Assembly (NCBI GenBank): GCA_963969395.1
Contig: OZ017796.1
Coordinates: 19,470,501-19,534,500, forward strand
Length of the DNA: 64,000 nucleotides
Direction of reading: 5' to 3'
Source of the DNA: Pseudoscleropodium purum
Lineage: Eukaryota > Streptophyta > Bryopsida > Hypnales > Brachytheciaceae
The stretch's first letter is position 1. Each line of letters begins with the position of its first letter. The notes below the pieces were generated by a model. It made no database searches. It saw only the letters and a program-made list of their open reading frames with translations, and was not told where the DNA came from. Position numbers and translations under genes: made by a program. This document shows, in pieces, positions 37,903-50,127 of this stretch.

Positions 37903-38188
37903 CATTAGAAGATTTTTGAGGGCAAGGGAGGGCCATTTCAAGCCTGTTTCTTTTGATGTTCCTCAGCAACAAAAGAAAACTTAGCTATCAAAAAAATTCA
38001 AAAAAAAACTGGAAATTCTTAAAATGAAAAAGAAAGTTGAAAAAACATTTAATTTTAATTTTTTTTCAATTTTTTATATTAAATGATGTAGTAGGGTCTT
38101 GGCCATGTTACACCACAACAATACAATTCCCTTGTTTCTGCAACTTTAGAACTTGTAGGCTTCTACACCTCCCAAATTTCATTTAATG
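37903..38188. mobile_element. CATTAGA MITE family, copy 3
   Basis: It begins CATTAGAAGATTTTTGAGGG and ends CCCAAATTTCATTTAATG. It shares 'aagcctgtttc', 'attcttaaaatg', poly-A/T and 'gtagggtcttggccatgtta' blocks with the copy at 43788-44105. It is 286 bp and non-coding. Confidence 0.75.
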
Positions 38189-39769
38189 TGTGTGAATAAT
38201 AGATGTAAAGAATAGGAAAGAGCTATTTTTTAGTGGGGGTAAAGTGAATCCTTCAATTTTCTGTTGACAATTTAATGTGGTAGTGAGTATTTCAAGTGGG
38301 ATAGTTGGAAACGAGGTTAGATGTTTAATTGCGGTGGTGCATGGGTGATTGTAAATGTGTGTATATAATTTGGCTAAAATAATATTGGGAAGAGATGTGA
38401 GGTCAAAGTTATCCGAATTGAAGTGTTCAAGAATATGTGGTTGTAGTACGATTGATTAAATTACTTCATCAAAATTGAAAACAAATTATAAAACCATTTC
38501 TTTAAAATTCACAAGTAAAACTTAGGAGGAGGTTTTGGGATACATGCGAATATAATACCAAATTTGGGTTGTAAAGGTTTGTTTGGGCACCAAACCTTTC
38601 TTCTAGTGACCTTTGTCAGATCAAAATTTAATGTACAAAATATGAAATTCAATTTTTTGGGTTACTTGTCTTTTCATAATATAATGACCTATTTATTTTG
38701 GATATTTAAATTCCTAATATACTACAATTTTAGTGATATAAAATTATATTCCCATCCAAATTATTTTTTTCACAATCTAATCTAATCGATCTAATTAGAC
38801 ATATTAAGAACTATAAATCTTTGATTTTTTGGGGGATTCTTTACAACAAGTGAGTATCATGGTCCTTTACATGTAAAGCAAGTAGGGTGAACTAACCTAT
38901 GACAAGGAAAAGATCCATTGTAGACATTTGGGAATGACTTATTAAAGTCTTGCATCAACTTGTGATAGACTTTTTTCAATAAATGAGATTTGGGCTACAC
39001 TAGGTTGAGTTAGTGACCACAATCAATATATTAAATAATGGTGATGGAGTGATTAACAACTACAATGGAACTTCCACCTTTTTACTATAAATTTGATACA
39101 TAAAGTAATTTTTTTAGGCCTTAATGTTGTGGCTAGGTTAGGAAATATTGTGATTGCTTTAGGTGAGTATGTTGATCATTATGGGTATACTTTTTGTTGG
39201 TTTTTGGATAGTCTAAAGAATCTTTTGAACCAATTGGGCAACACACTTCAAAAATTCATAACAAATTCATACTTTGTCAAAAAAATATTTCAATTGTTTT
39301 CCCCATTTTTCACATTTTTTATAAGTGTTTAAAAAATTCAACTATGCCAACAAGGCAAACTAGACATTTTGCTTGTTGTAGGCCAATTTACCTTTGTGAC
39401 ATGCATTTCTATATTAGCACAAGACATTAAAGTGGTCAAACAAAAAGAGTCTTGTAGGACAAATTCTCCATAAGTTTAGTAGGGTAATTGTAAAAGTAAG
39501 CCTCCTATTTTGTGCCGTATTAATTCTACATTCTTCACCTCTCCTAGCTAAATTGGGGCCTTTGATCACAAATATGAATTCAAAATTCAGAATTTTATTA
39601 TGTGTCAAATAAAAAACTTTTGAATTTTTTCCAAGGTTAAATTCACCTTGTAAGGTCCACTTCGTATGACCACTTTAATGTCTTGCCATATAAAGGTAGA
39701 AACAATCAAAATCATTTTTGTATCCATTCATGCATAGTAGATTTCCCTTGAAGTGTCTCTAGACTTCTA
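38189..39769. other. AT-rich stretch without recognisable gene
   Basis: The small frames at 38564-38785 and 39093-39332 lack known domains. I see no repeat boundary or RNA gene. Confidence 0.5.
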
Positions 39770-40687
39770 TTAACCCTTAAAGGACCATTGTCCTCTTGAA
39801 GGACAAAATGGATTTTGGATAGGTTCCTATGACCTCAGTTTTTGGTGAATTTTTTTGAAACTCTCTTAAAAGACAGAAATTACTAATTATCTTTGTGGGA
39901 TTATACTTTTTATTTCAATCTATGATTGAGCGCAAGTTATGCCATTTTAAACATAATTTTACATTTTTAGGCACAAAAAGAAATCCACAAAAACTAGCTA
40001 GAAATAATTAAAAGAAAATTCTTACAGATCTTATTTTTTCTGCATGTGAAGCTTTTATTCATTTCATTCAAATTAGTGATGTAAAAGTTATGAACAATCT
40101 TGTTTTTTTTGGCAATCTAAGTATTTTTTTGAAAAAATAATTTACAAGATTCATTTCTAAATGCAATTTTTACAATTTTTTGCAATTTTTTTAAAAGGCT
40201 AAATTTGCTTGCTAGACCAATCTCACCATTGGAATTATTGTGTTTTCATACCATATTAGAGCTATTAATGATTTTGTTTTTCTTTCAATCTTAGACCTAC
40301 TTTTACTTAATAATTTTTGAAAAATAAAAATCAAGTTTGTTTTATTCGAATTTTTTCCTAGAATTTCTACTCAATTCTTCAATATTTAAAAAAAAATTCA
40401 AAGTTTATAGTGCAAAAAATTTCTACAAATGGCAATCAAAGTCATCTAAAATTGCATGCTGGTGTTCAAAAATACTTGTTTTTCCAACTTTGAATGCTAA
40501 TATCTTCCAATTTGTATATTGAAACTTCATTAAATTTTTACCACATAATCTTAGACAAATAAAGTACAAGATCCTAGGATTAGATTCTAACAAAAAATAT
40601 ATTTCTGTTTTCTTGAATAAACATAGCAAAAATGAAAATATGGAGTGGTTTGTAACATAAAAGTGGCCTTGGCCCCTTAGGAATTAA
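39770..40687 (+). mobile_element. TTAA element, type 3, near-complete copy (918 bp)
   Basis: The left end is TTAACCCTTAAAGGACCATT; the right end is CTTGGCCCCTTAGGAATTAA. Inverted, the right end reads TTAATTCCTAAGGGGCCAAG, which matches the left at most positions. Landmarks are 'cctatgacctcagtttttgg', 'tttatttcaat' and, toward the right end, 'ccaactttgaatgctaatat'. It has no coding frame. Flanks outside TTAA differ (TCTA left, GGTG right). Confidence 0.75.
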
Positions 40688-41092
40688 GGTGTCCTTCCAA
40701 AGCACCAATAATTGTCTCCTTATTTAATTGCAATTGGTTGACTATACTTGACTTTGTTGGGTTTATAAGACTATGACCTAGAGAGCTTTTACTTTGAAAA
40801 TTCATAGAAATTACATGTCATACCTAAAAATTGTATTTCATTTTAATTCATGATTTTCAATTGCTAATATTACAAAAATATTTTTTCCTAGAAAAAAGTA
40901 CCTCCAACTATACTAAACTTTGAAAATTTGAAATGTTTCTATCATAGCTATTTTCAAACCTTTGTAACAACATGAATAATTCCTAAATGAAATCAATTCT
41001 TCCTATGTTTGAATCCACATTATTAACTCTTAAACAACATTGAGGCTGAAAAATGTTCGACAAATGATTTGATTGTTCACTGTAAAAACAAA

Positions 41093-41146
41093 GAATGCAC
41101 CAATTGACCCACTAATCAAAGCATTTTGATGACTATCTATAGTCAC
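41093..41146 (+). repeat. Solitary end of the GAATGCACC long-TIR family
   Basis: The sequence GAATGCACCAATTGACCCAC continuing to 'gcattttgatgactatc' matches the left terminal repeat of the 56524-57136 element. No partner end is seen nearby, so this is a truncated copy. Confidence 0.6.
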
Positions 41147-41443
41147 AGAGGCTACGTCCTTCAAGGTTTAACTTAAGTGATGTGTCCTTGACACTTGAGG
41201 CAAAAACAATGTTTTTCTTACTTTGGTAGTTTTCACCAACCTAGGTGGCATCTCTTGCTCAATCCTCCCCCAAAATTGAATTGTCCGCATGAACCGGACT
41301 AATTGTTTCTTCCATTCTTTTAATGGCCACCCTTTTTCCCAAATAAACCCACCCAAAACTTAAGTGATGTGGAAACTCGGAAAGGTCCTAGAAAAGCAGG
41401 AGCTGGCTCTCCCGTACAGTGAGTAAGTTTGTGAAGCCCAAAT

Positions 41444-41857
41444 TAAGGTAGATGGCTGTAAAAGTGACCCTCTCCTTGCAACCACCCCATAGGTGGTTGT
41501 AAAATGGATGGGAGCTGATCTTTAAATGGACCACGGTTGCTCTTGAATGAATCAAGAAAAAATTATTTATTTTATTCCAAGAGCCAATCATTTCCTCCAT
41601 GGTTCAGAAATCGCTTTAGAAGTTGCAGGGAGACAAATTTTGGGATACCTATGGTCACAAATAGGTACCTACTATAGAAATCTTTGAAAATTCATAACTA
41701 ATTCAAAAATGCTTCGAAAAATATGAAACCACTTGTGTTACATTCGGCATCCATTTTTCTTTCTCTGAAAAATTAACTAAAAATGTTTCTGTTCACGCAA
41801 ACCTACGAAAAAGGCAGATCAGCCCTTAAAGGGTCGCTTTTACAGCCATCTACCTTA
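41444..41857. mobile_element. 414 bp MITE with 28 bp TIRs and 12 bp target duplication (Mutator-like)
   Basis: The ends are TAAGGTAGATGGCTGTAAAA (left, 41444-41471) and its inverted copy (right, 41830-41857). The 28 bp differ at one position. The 12 bp TGAAGCCCAAAT lies immediately outside both ends (41432-41443 and 41858-41869), a textbook target-site duplication. A duplication of 9-12 bp points to Mutator-like elements. The interior has no transposase. The minus frame 41388-41600 crosses the left boundary and is not a gene. A perfect duplication and nearly perfect ends mark a recent insertion. Confidence 0.92.
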
Positions 41858-41869
41858 TGAAGCCCAAAT

Positions 41870-42656
41870 CATGAGCAAGTTTAGCACAGAGATGATGAAG
41901 AGCACACAGGCAGACAGACCCAGCAGCGCGCAGCAAAATCAGAGGCTATAATTTTACAAGTACTAGCCAGGTCCTCTTATTATTCAATGTTCCATCTTCA
42001 ACAACTGGTTAAATTTTCTGTTTGTCTAGGGGGATCCTTCAGAATGATGATGTGGAAATGGTACATTACACCCTCAGTGCCTGAGCTGCTGGAGCATCAT
42101 CATAAGAATAGAATAATAATGTAATATCTATTTTTTATAATTATTAAGTAGTAGTGGTCAGTGCCTGCTGGTACATATTTGGGACTGAGATTAGGATTTC
42201 CTGACTCTTTGAAAAGAGCTTTATAATATAATTCATCATCATACTGGATGCTGGAGTGTGGTTTGTGGAGAAAATCCCATTGCTAACTTTCACCATTATC
42301 ATCTCAAACTTGGATTGGATTGTTATAAAAAGTAATCATATTTTACATGTAGTGAATGGATAAAAGGGTTTATGTGTAGTGATGGTCAATTATGGACATA
42401 ATGTGTGTGGCAGTTGTTTGGCATTTATTGATTTCTTCAAAACTTAAGTAGTATTGAATTTTTAAAGTGGAGTTGTAATCTCAAAACATTCACTTCACAC
42501 ACTTGAAAACTGACAGTGAATGTCTGATGATTGCCACATGTATTGTCGAATTTATGTTGTTTTTATTCATAGAGTAAGAATACAAGCTCTTCTATCTATG
42601 CAAGACATGTTGAATGCAATTACTTTTTGAAGTCTTTTTTGCTGAACAAGATGTTA
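41870..42656. other. Unassigned spacer
   Basis: Moderately GC-rich at 41.87-42.1 kb, then AT-rich. No gene, tRNA or repeat boundary is visible. Confidence 0.45.
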
Positions 42657-43575
42657 TTAACCCCTAAAGGATCAAACTGTGTTTTTTTTGACAACATATC
42701 AATTTTGGGCAACTCACTACAAATTCAATTTTTCTTATTCTTTTTTTTCTTTTTTCACGCAATATGTGTGTGAGGGGCAACTTTAAGGCCCAACAATTTT
42801 CACAACTTTTAACTACATGGTTCAAAAGTTATTGCATGATATGTAATTTTCAATGCTTAGTAAGTAGTCCAAAAAATCCTTAAGAAATCACTTTTTTCAA
42901 AAATAAAAATTTGAAATTGATTTTCTAAATCTATATGTATGTGGAAAGTCTTGAATCATTCTATTTTTATTTATGAGATGAAAGTCACAAGGTGTTCTAG
43001 TTTGCGGGCAATTATGGATTCCCTACTCTAAAATAAACTTTGGAGTCCTTTATTTAATTCAATTTTTTATATGTTTAAATAAATAAATAAATAAATATGA
43101 TGTAGATTATTCAAAACTATATTACAACCATTGGTTTTGACATTTTTCAATTTTATAACTAACCTCTCAACAATTTAGTATTTTGAATCATTCTCTACTT
43201 CTTTCTACTTACTATCTTTTTCCTACATGTTGTGCAATTCCAAATAATCTAAAAAAATTTCAAGCATGTAGCTAATTTAACTTGAAGAATTAATCCAAAA
43301 AAACACCAACAACATGGACATTTTTCATACAAATGTGACCTTGGGAAGTACAATTGCCCAATTTTTTGTAGGGCTAGAAAAAGGATTTTTGTCAATTCAA
43401 ATGCTAGTATCTTAAAATCTACAAGATGAATTTTTTTTTAAATTATTCTTTTCAAACTAGCATACTATATGATTCTATGATTACATGTTTTCTTCTAAAA
43501 TTTGGTACTTGTATTAGAAATGACAGTTTTAGAGCATTTTGAGTGAAAAAATATTCTTTGACCTTTAGGAATTAA
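42657..43575 (+). mobile_element. TTAA element, type 1, near-complete copy (919 bp)
   Basis: The left end is TTAACCCCTAAAGGATCAAA and the right end GACCTTTAGGAATTAA. The interior aligns with 58170-59107 throughout ('ttcaaaagttattgcatgat', 'ccctactctaaaataaactt', 'accattggttttgacatttt'). It is non-coding. Flanks beyond TTAA are GTTA left and GTCA right, with no longer duplication. Confidence 0.8.
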
Positions 43576-43787
43576 GTCAATTTTTCCAAAGAATCTTTTA
43601 AGTTTTACATGTTTTTACAAATATCAAGAGGGTTAAATCTAGTTTGAAAGACCAACATGAGTGAAGTGTCCATTAGATATGGATGAACTATCTAAGTCTT
43701 ATAGACCTAGATGGCAAATTCCATCTTTACTACTTTGTTAGAAGGTAGACCTCATACATAACCAATGAAATCTTTCCTTTGAGAAAT

Positions 43788-44105
43788 CATAAGAAGAAAT
43801 TTGAGGGCACTGGAAGCTCGTTTCGGGTTTGTTTTCCCGCAACTATTCATTGCAGTGAGGGGAATGGCCCACTATCAGATTTCTTTTTTTCAAAAAAATA
43901 TAAATAGATAAATTTTAATCTTGAAATGCAAAAACAAAAATTGTATGTGTGTGGTGTGTGTGGGTGTGTGTGGGGGGTGGGGTGGGGGGGGACAATGACA
44001 TGGTAGGGTCTTGACCACGTTAGCAGTCCAGTTCTAACGTTGCACCGGTCTTGTTCCCAGCTTGATAACTCACAGGCTTCTAGAGACTTCAAACTTCTTC
44101 TAATG
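43788..44105. mobile_element. CATTAGA MITE family, copy 4 (318 bp)
   Basis: It starts CATAAGAAGAAATTTGAGGG. The right end, inverted, reads CATTAGAAGAAGTTTGAAGT, giving matching ends that extend to about 34 bp. A TG/G-rich tract (about 43945-43990) makes this the longest copy. The 'ggtagggtcttgaccacgtt' block is shared with copy 3. Confidence 0.85.
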
Positions 44106-46968
44106 TCTAAGGTTCCTATATGACAACAAGGTCATTTGACCCATTACCATAGTTGGATGGACTATAGTAGCAAGCACCCTGCTAGTATTTGGGTTAGATT
44201 TCATGACCACCTCATATAAATATAAATATTTATGGTGCTGATTTGTAATATTTAGAGTGAATTATATATTAAAATGGAAGCAAAACTATAAGATTATCTC
44301 CATGAGACCGAATAGTTGGAAGTGATGTTATAGCCTCTTTATAGGATAGCATAAATCTATTTAGAGTATCACTCATAGATGTTTGACAATGTCAAAACAT
44401 AATTTGGTGCTACTCCCAATCAAACTTCTTTCATAATTAAAATCACAAATTGCCATTAGAGTAGGTGAATACAAACTTCCAATGCATTAATGTATAGATT
44501 CATTTGTAATACATATAAATTGTCAACATGCTTTCTATATAGTCATCAATTGTGCTATTAAGTAGAAAGTTGGACCAAAGACACCAATATGGCTGTGAAA
44601 TGAATCTTAGTCTTTGTAATTGGAAAGTTGATGAAGTTGTCACATCTAATTATTTGATGGTTGCTTGAAAGAGGATTTCTATGTATTCCTAGAGTTCCAT
44701 ATTCATATTTATAAGGCAAATGGAGAGGAGCCAAGAAGGCAATGGAGGTACCGGCTTGTTGCTTGAAGGATACATTGAAACTCTCTCTTGCTAAATCTTC
44801 AAACTTGGTTTTTTTTCTATACCTTCTTATTTCAATAGATGCTTTACTTAATGATGTGTTAGTATGAAAACTTTACAATGACAGGAACAAAATAGTATGG
44901 CAACATATTTGGCAAATAAATACAATAAACGTGCATACCAAAGATTGGACATGGAGCAATGAGAGCTACATGACTTCTACTAAGGTTAGAGTGGTTCTAT
45001 TAGAAGATTGAGGTTGTAAGTCTTTCAAGAGAGATACTTACTTTTTAATTGCATTTCATATTTGCCTCCTAAATGATGCCACTCTAAACCAATTGCAAGA
45101 CTATATACTACTTTTTTATAAGAATGACTTGATTTGTGCCAAATATGGGAATATGAATCTTATATAGGATATATTGGGGGAAAAAAATACAAGACATCTT
45201 ATATCAGAATTTTTTTTAATAAGATAATTACACCTAATTGGAACTTATGTCTAAATCTAATCCCTATAGATTCTTGCCTAAAATATACAACTTCTATTCT
45301 TGAAAGTCTCAAGCAGATTTTATATACACCTATTTATAATTTATTAATAGGGTGTCCAAAAGATGCATAAGAAAAAGAAATCCAAAATAATCTTTTGATT
45401 TCCATCAAGATTCAACAAAAGATCAAAGAATTTAATAGTAGGAATTTGGCTGCAATTAGGTGATGCTACCTTAAATTGGGCCCATAGATGGATTTATATT
45501 GGAAATTAAATCAATTCTCCTTTTCATTATATGTCCACTTACGAAGTACTTAAGTGGTGGTGTTTTGGCACCCAAAAATTGTGTCTAAGTGCTAATAATG
45601 TAGTGGCTATAAGCTTCTAATCTAATTTTCAACTTGGACTTGATTGAGTTAATCCTATGAATTTTAAAGTGGGTGAACATCAAATTAGGCCAAGGGCCCT
45701 AATATAAAGTCTCTTTTTAAAGAAGTCAATCCATTTCTGATCACCCCCCTTGTTACAAACCTCCTACAGCTTATAATGTCAAATCACAATGCATTCTAAG
45801 TATGAACACAAAATGTACTTATTTCAAGAATGTTATATAAGAGCTCAAACCACCCGACCATAGAAAGAGGTCAATCTCCAAGAAGAGACCATCTCTTCAC
45901 CCCCAAGCTCTATCTTATATCTTCTAGACTAACAATAAAGACTATTAATATTAGTCTTTAATATAGACTAGGACTTCTTTCTACTTATAGTTTTCTATCC
46001 TTGGTTCTTTCTAAAACCATTCACTAAAATAAAAGTCCTAGTTATACTTCTCCAATCGTATCTTATCTAAATCTCTTATCCATATCTTGATCTTCTACTT
46101 GGAGTTATAAAACTCCAAGTTCCCATTTGCTTGCTTGTCTTTGTTTGGGAGTTATCTAACTCTAGTGCACTAGTCATTCAAGTGGAGTTGTCAACTTCAT
46201 TGCATCTATATTTCTAGGCACTCCAGTGCCCTCATCATCCAATTGGAATTGTTTAACTTCAATGCACAAATTCACCACTTGGGAGATCTTTATTTTTAGG
46301 CAATCTCTGCTTATCCACTAGTGCACATTCCATCATGAATTAGTTTATGATTCATAAATGCATTTATCCATCAAAGGTCATGACACAATCATAATAAATT
46401 CTTTCATCTATCAATGCATTCATCCATCAAGGTTCAAAGGTATCACAAGGGTCATGACACCCCTTCTTTTCCCACTATAGGTTGTTCTCTTTTTGTGTAA
46501 GGAGAGATGAATAGTGATTAGTTATGACATAGTTCTTGGCACAATTGCGCATTATAATTGGCTACAAGTCTCTTGATATTGCAACCAATCCTAACTTGAT
46601 TTTGTTTTGAATTCTTGGTTGGAAATAGGAAGACTTATATGAACAAAATGGGTTGAATTTTATTATGGTAATTATGTTTTGAAAAAAAATTGAAAAATTA
46701 TGGAATCTTTCCAAACTCTATTTCTGAATCCAAAAAACCTACACTCTACATATACGTGATTACTTAAGTGGTTGGAAATGGGTCAGCTACTCTAAAGAAG
46801 ATATATTGGAATATTGAAATCCCTCGTGCTAGTTCTTGAACTTCATTTGGGACCCAATAAGAACAGACTCTTCATTTGTGCCAACCCAATAAAAGGGTCT
46901 GGATCTTAGTGTCAATAAGTTGGAGCTGGTGGCGTATTGATATTGCCGTCCCTTCGTCTCTCCCGTGC
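44106..46968. other. AT-rich stretch without recognisable gene
   Basis: No supportable gene is seen. The final 150 bp become more GC-rich and include CCAATAAAAGGG (46885-46896), a possible CCAAT/TATA-like core promoter for the gene starting at 47018. Confidence 0.45.
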
Positions 46969-46992
46969 ATGGCTATGGCGGACTTTCTTTGA
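46969..46992 (+). promoter_or_regulatory. Short upstream ORF in the leader of the six-exon gene
   Basis: ATG at 46969 opens a seven-codon frame (MAMADFL) ending TGA at 46990-46992, 25 bp before the proposed start. A second out-of-frame ATG at 47008 overlaps the start. If the transcript begins upstream, both could lower translation. Transcription start is not known. Confidence 0.35.
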
Positions 46993-47017
46993 CCTCCTTT
47001 TCCCTTCATGCCTTTTT

Positions 47018-50000
47018 ATGGAGAAGCAAACAGCCGAAGCGTTGGCCAAAAAGGGCTATGCCATCATCAAAAGCGCGGCCAAGAGTGGCGTGGCCGCCAT
47101 CTCGCACGGTGTGGCCAGTGTGCGCAAGGGCTACGCCAACAAGCACGAAGCCGACGTGCTCGCGCAGTTGAAAGCCCAGGGCATGCACCCTGCGGAGCAT
47201 CTTCATGCAGGTCCCTCACATCTTCCACGCTCAATTCGATTTGTATGTGAGTGCTGCTTTCGCATCTTTCTGACATCAGTAGGGTTTCGTTGTTCACGAA
47301 TTGAGGGATGTGTATGGGTTTCCGATGGTATGGTCGCGTCGTGTTTGATTGGATCATGCCTGTATGGTTTGTAATTTCTTATTTTGTGAAATTCAAATTT
47401 CATTCAAATTTCATTCAAATTTCATTCAAATTCGAAAATGCAATGGTTTCAAATTTCGCACCAGCAGAATTAATGACTATTGCATGTATCGACCAAAGAA
47501 TAAATAAAATTGGACGAACGAGAATCGTTAAGTGTCCTTTTAAAAACATGAGATTCTATTTGTGCATCTTGGTCCTTTAGGGTTAAGGAGCCCTAACTTG
47601 GACGATTTGAAATGTTTGGTGCTGGATAAGTGGTGAAACCTAATTCGACGAAGCCAGAGTTCATCGACCGCCGTATGAACTAATTGATTCGAGTTACATG
47701 AGACTAGCGCGTTGCAAACCCGTGGTTTTACTTCTAGGACAATTTAGATGTGTTCGTTGACATGCATAAATCGATTGTTTTAGCACGATGCGTGAATGCT
47801 CAGTCAGGGTTGAATCAGGGTTCATTTTCTCTGGCATTGGTTTCATCTCTTCTTGTCTACTTCGAATCCACGAGGTAATCAGATTTTGTGAGTGGTAAGG
47901 AATCTGTTATTACAATCACGCTCTGTTTTTTCATTAACATTTTGAGGTTTCATGTTGTAGCACTGCGGAAGCTCAATTTCTTGTATTTATCGGGATATGA
48001 GCATGAGTTGCAAGCCGTCGCCCAGCAAGCAGCAAAGAGACTGGTACGTTTACTCTATCCGATCGTTTCCATTGGGAATCGTATGCATTCAGTTTATTTT
48101 GTCACCCCGCTGCAAAATTCACATCGATGGTGGAATTGAACTTCATTTCTACTTGAGAGCCAGTCGACACATCAATCCTGTTCATGACTATTTTGAATGC
48201 AGACCGATGTGTCGCGCAGTACCGTCCCGCTCGATGCCCTGATGTGCATGGGCTCAGCCGTGAACGCGGAATCGCTTAAAGTTGGCGATTTCCAGCAGGG
48301 AACAGTATTTCAAGGCCTGCAGGACTTCTTGAACAAGGCAAGAATGGGTAGCAACCACTTTGATCGTGATAAATTAAGCCATGATCTGTACTACTCCACC
48401 CTCTACATTGTTGAGGTTAGCACCTTCATCACTTGCTCTCTGCTTTCTCTTAAGGTCCATATCTACTGCAAGCATTTTTAGTATCAGATCCCGTGCTTTC
48501 CACATTGTGATCTCTCTTATTAATCTGGAACGGCGGGTATTACAGGCCCTGCTAATCAGAGATGAAGTAGTCAAATGTTGCACTCAGATCTCAATCAAAT
48601 GTTTTGTGTGAATATCTTGTTGGAAAGCGACTGAAACTGTGCTTCTCATGAGATATAATTGCCTCTGCTAACTCCAAGTCTTGACATCACAATAAGCAAT
48701 GGAAGGGAAGGTGCGCAGTGAATATGACAGTGAATATTTCAGTAGACTACAGAGGACCAGAAAGCAGTTCATATCTTAAGATTTCTTGCTCATTATCAGG
48801 TCTAAAGCACCTCTAAAAGTCTATTACTCAGTATTCCGATCACAGTGACTGATTGAGGTTGCCTAGGGTTTCAAATGACGTCAGCATGGAATGTATGCCC
48901 GCCATAAGCGCCATTCCGGTTCAAGTCAAAATCTCCTTCCAGCCTCAATATTAGAAGTAATTTGTCAAGCTTCTTCTACGGCTCATGCGTGATCCTGCAT
49001 GTTTTGACACTGAATGTCCTGGTTGACTTCTAAATTTGGGACATGGAGTATGGTGCACTGGCAGGAGTATGAAGGTGATTTGGTGGCTTTGGAGAAACTT
49101 TGTCGAGAAGTGGTGGCACATGTCATTTCAACAGCTCCCGCTCCAGACATATCCTCTCAGCCCAAGGCAAACGATTTGAGCAATGATCCTCAGTAAGAAA
49201 CCACAACTCTAACTTGGGTAGAAAGATATCGATTGAGATTTGATCTTATATATTATGTCCATGGTCTGGCAGGTCGTCAGGGTTCTCATCAGTTTAACTT
49301 CGATGATTTATGGAGAGGAGTGATTCATGCTCAACTGCGGTCTTATTACATTCGAATAGATGCATTCTGGTTACGGTCTGATGCATAATGGCGAGGTAAG
49401 CATTTTATCATTTGGGTACGTTATTACCACCGATCCAAGTCAGAGGTTTGAGGCAACTACTTCGAAACCTCTGTTACAAACTGTGTGCTACAGTCTCGAC
49501 CTATTCTTGAGTTGAGCTTTATCCAGTTTTCCGTAACTTTCTCTGAATCTCAATTGCTGCATTGAAATATCGAATTTGGCATGTGAAGGAACAATATTAT
49601 CAATGCAAATCCAGATAATTAAGAGCGATGAAGAACAGAATTTCTTGGTAAATGATCGGCATTGTGAAGTACAAATAAGTGACAGTACATTTCGGGAACG
49701 TTCTTGAAAATTTCAGTTGCTTTTTTGGATTTGTAGGCAAATTGCTGCTAAAGCGTGCTTCTATTACTCGATGGCGTTGAACACAGCAGCTCAAGAGAGG
49801 GAGGACAAGCGCATGAAGGCTCTTCGAGAAGCTGAGGCTCTGGTCCACAAAGAGCAGGAAAAGGGTAAGCACCATCCGATCATAATTCATGTACTACCTA
49901 GAAGGAAACATCCTGACATCGGAGTAAAAATTCTTTCTTATGTCCACAATATCATGATGCTCTCTTGAAGATGAGTTCTATCGTTGTCAGAGTAGTGCAT

Positions 50001-50127
50001 GTATGTAACAAGTGACTTTGGCGTACTAATGTTGTGTGCGATACTGACAAGTGTGTTATGTGGATTGTTCAATCATCCAGTTGCACAATCAACGCGAAGG
50101 AATTCTTCCCCACCGGTTCCGCGTTAG
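47018..50127 (+). CDS. Six-exon gene, helical protein of unknown function (about 263 aa)
   Basis: I built a splice-consistent model: exons 47018-47210, 47961-48043, 48203-48415, 49065-49192, 49737-49864 and 50081-50127. All introns are GT-AG and phases agree (1, 0, 0, 2, 1), totalling 264 codons with stop TAG at 50125. The start is the first in-frame ATG (MEKQTAEALAKKGYAIIKSA). Exon 2 encodes GYEHELQAVAQQAAKRL, exon 3 LDALMCMGSAVNAESLKVGD and DLYYSTLYIVE, exon 4 LVALEKLCREVVAHVIS then an Asp/Ser/Pro linker, and exon 5 a charged helix ending REAEALVHKEQEK. The tail is TRRNSSPPVPR. No signal peptide or membrane span is evident; it looks soluble and alpha-helical. I do not recognise the family. 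Intron 1's donor (GTCCCT) is weak. An alternative GTGAGT at 47247 keeps phase and adds 12 residues. Exons are GC-rich and introns AT-rich. Confidence 0.75.
47391..47434 (+). repeat. 11 bp tandem repeat in intron 1
   Basis: The unit 'attcaaatttc' occurs four times in register (47391, 47402, 47413, 47424; the last is imperfect). Confidence 0.9.
47568..47586 (-). repeat. Solitary TTAA-element end in intron 1
   Basis: The sequence CTTGGTCCTTTAGGGTTAA is, inverted, TTAACCCTAAAGGACCAAG, a close match to the shared terminus of the TTAA elements. No opposite end is recognisable in the intron, so this may be a remnant of a truncated insertion. Confidence 0.45.

Noticed and set aside
37666..37972. Two overlapping minus-strand frames as independent genes
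   Set aside because: They overlap the CATTAGA MITE and the decayed upstream part of the LINE remnant.
45931..45955. Small palindrome around 'aaagactattaatattag'
   Set aside because: Only about 8 bp of stem in AT-rich DNA; expected by chance.
46430..46470. Possible LTR end near 'ggtcatgacacccctt'
   Set aside because: No second copy, primer-binding site or polypurine tract found.
47006..47403. Several long frames on both strands around exon 1
   Set aside because: Only the frame from ATG 47018 joins the later exons in phase; the others are shadows in GC-rich sequence.
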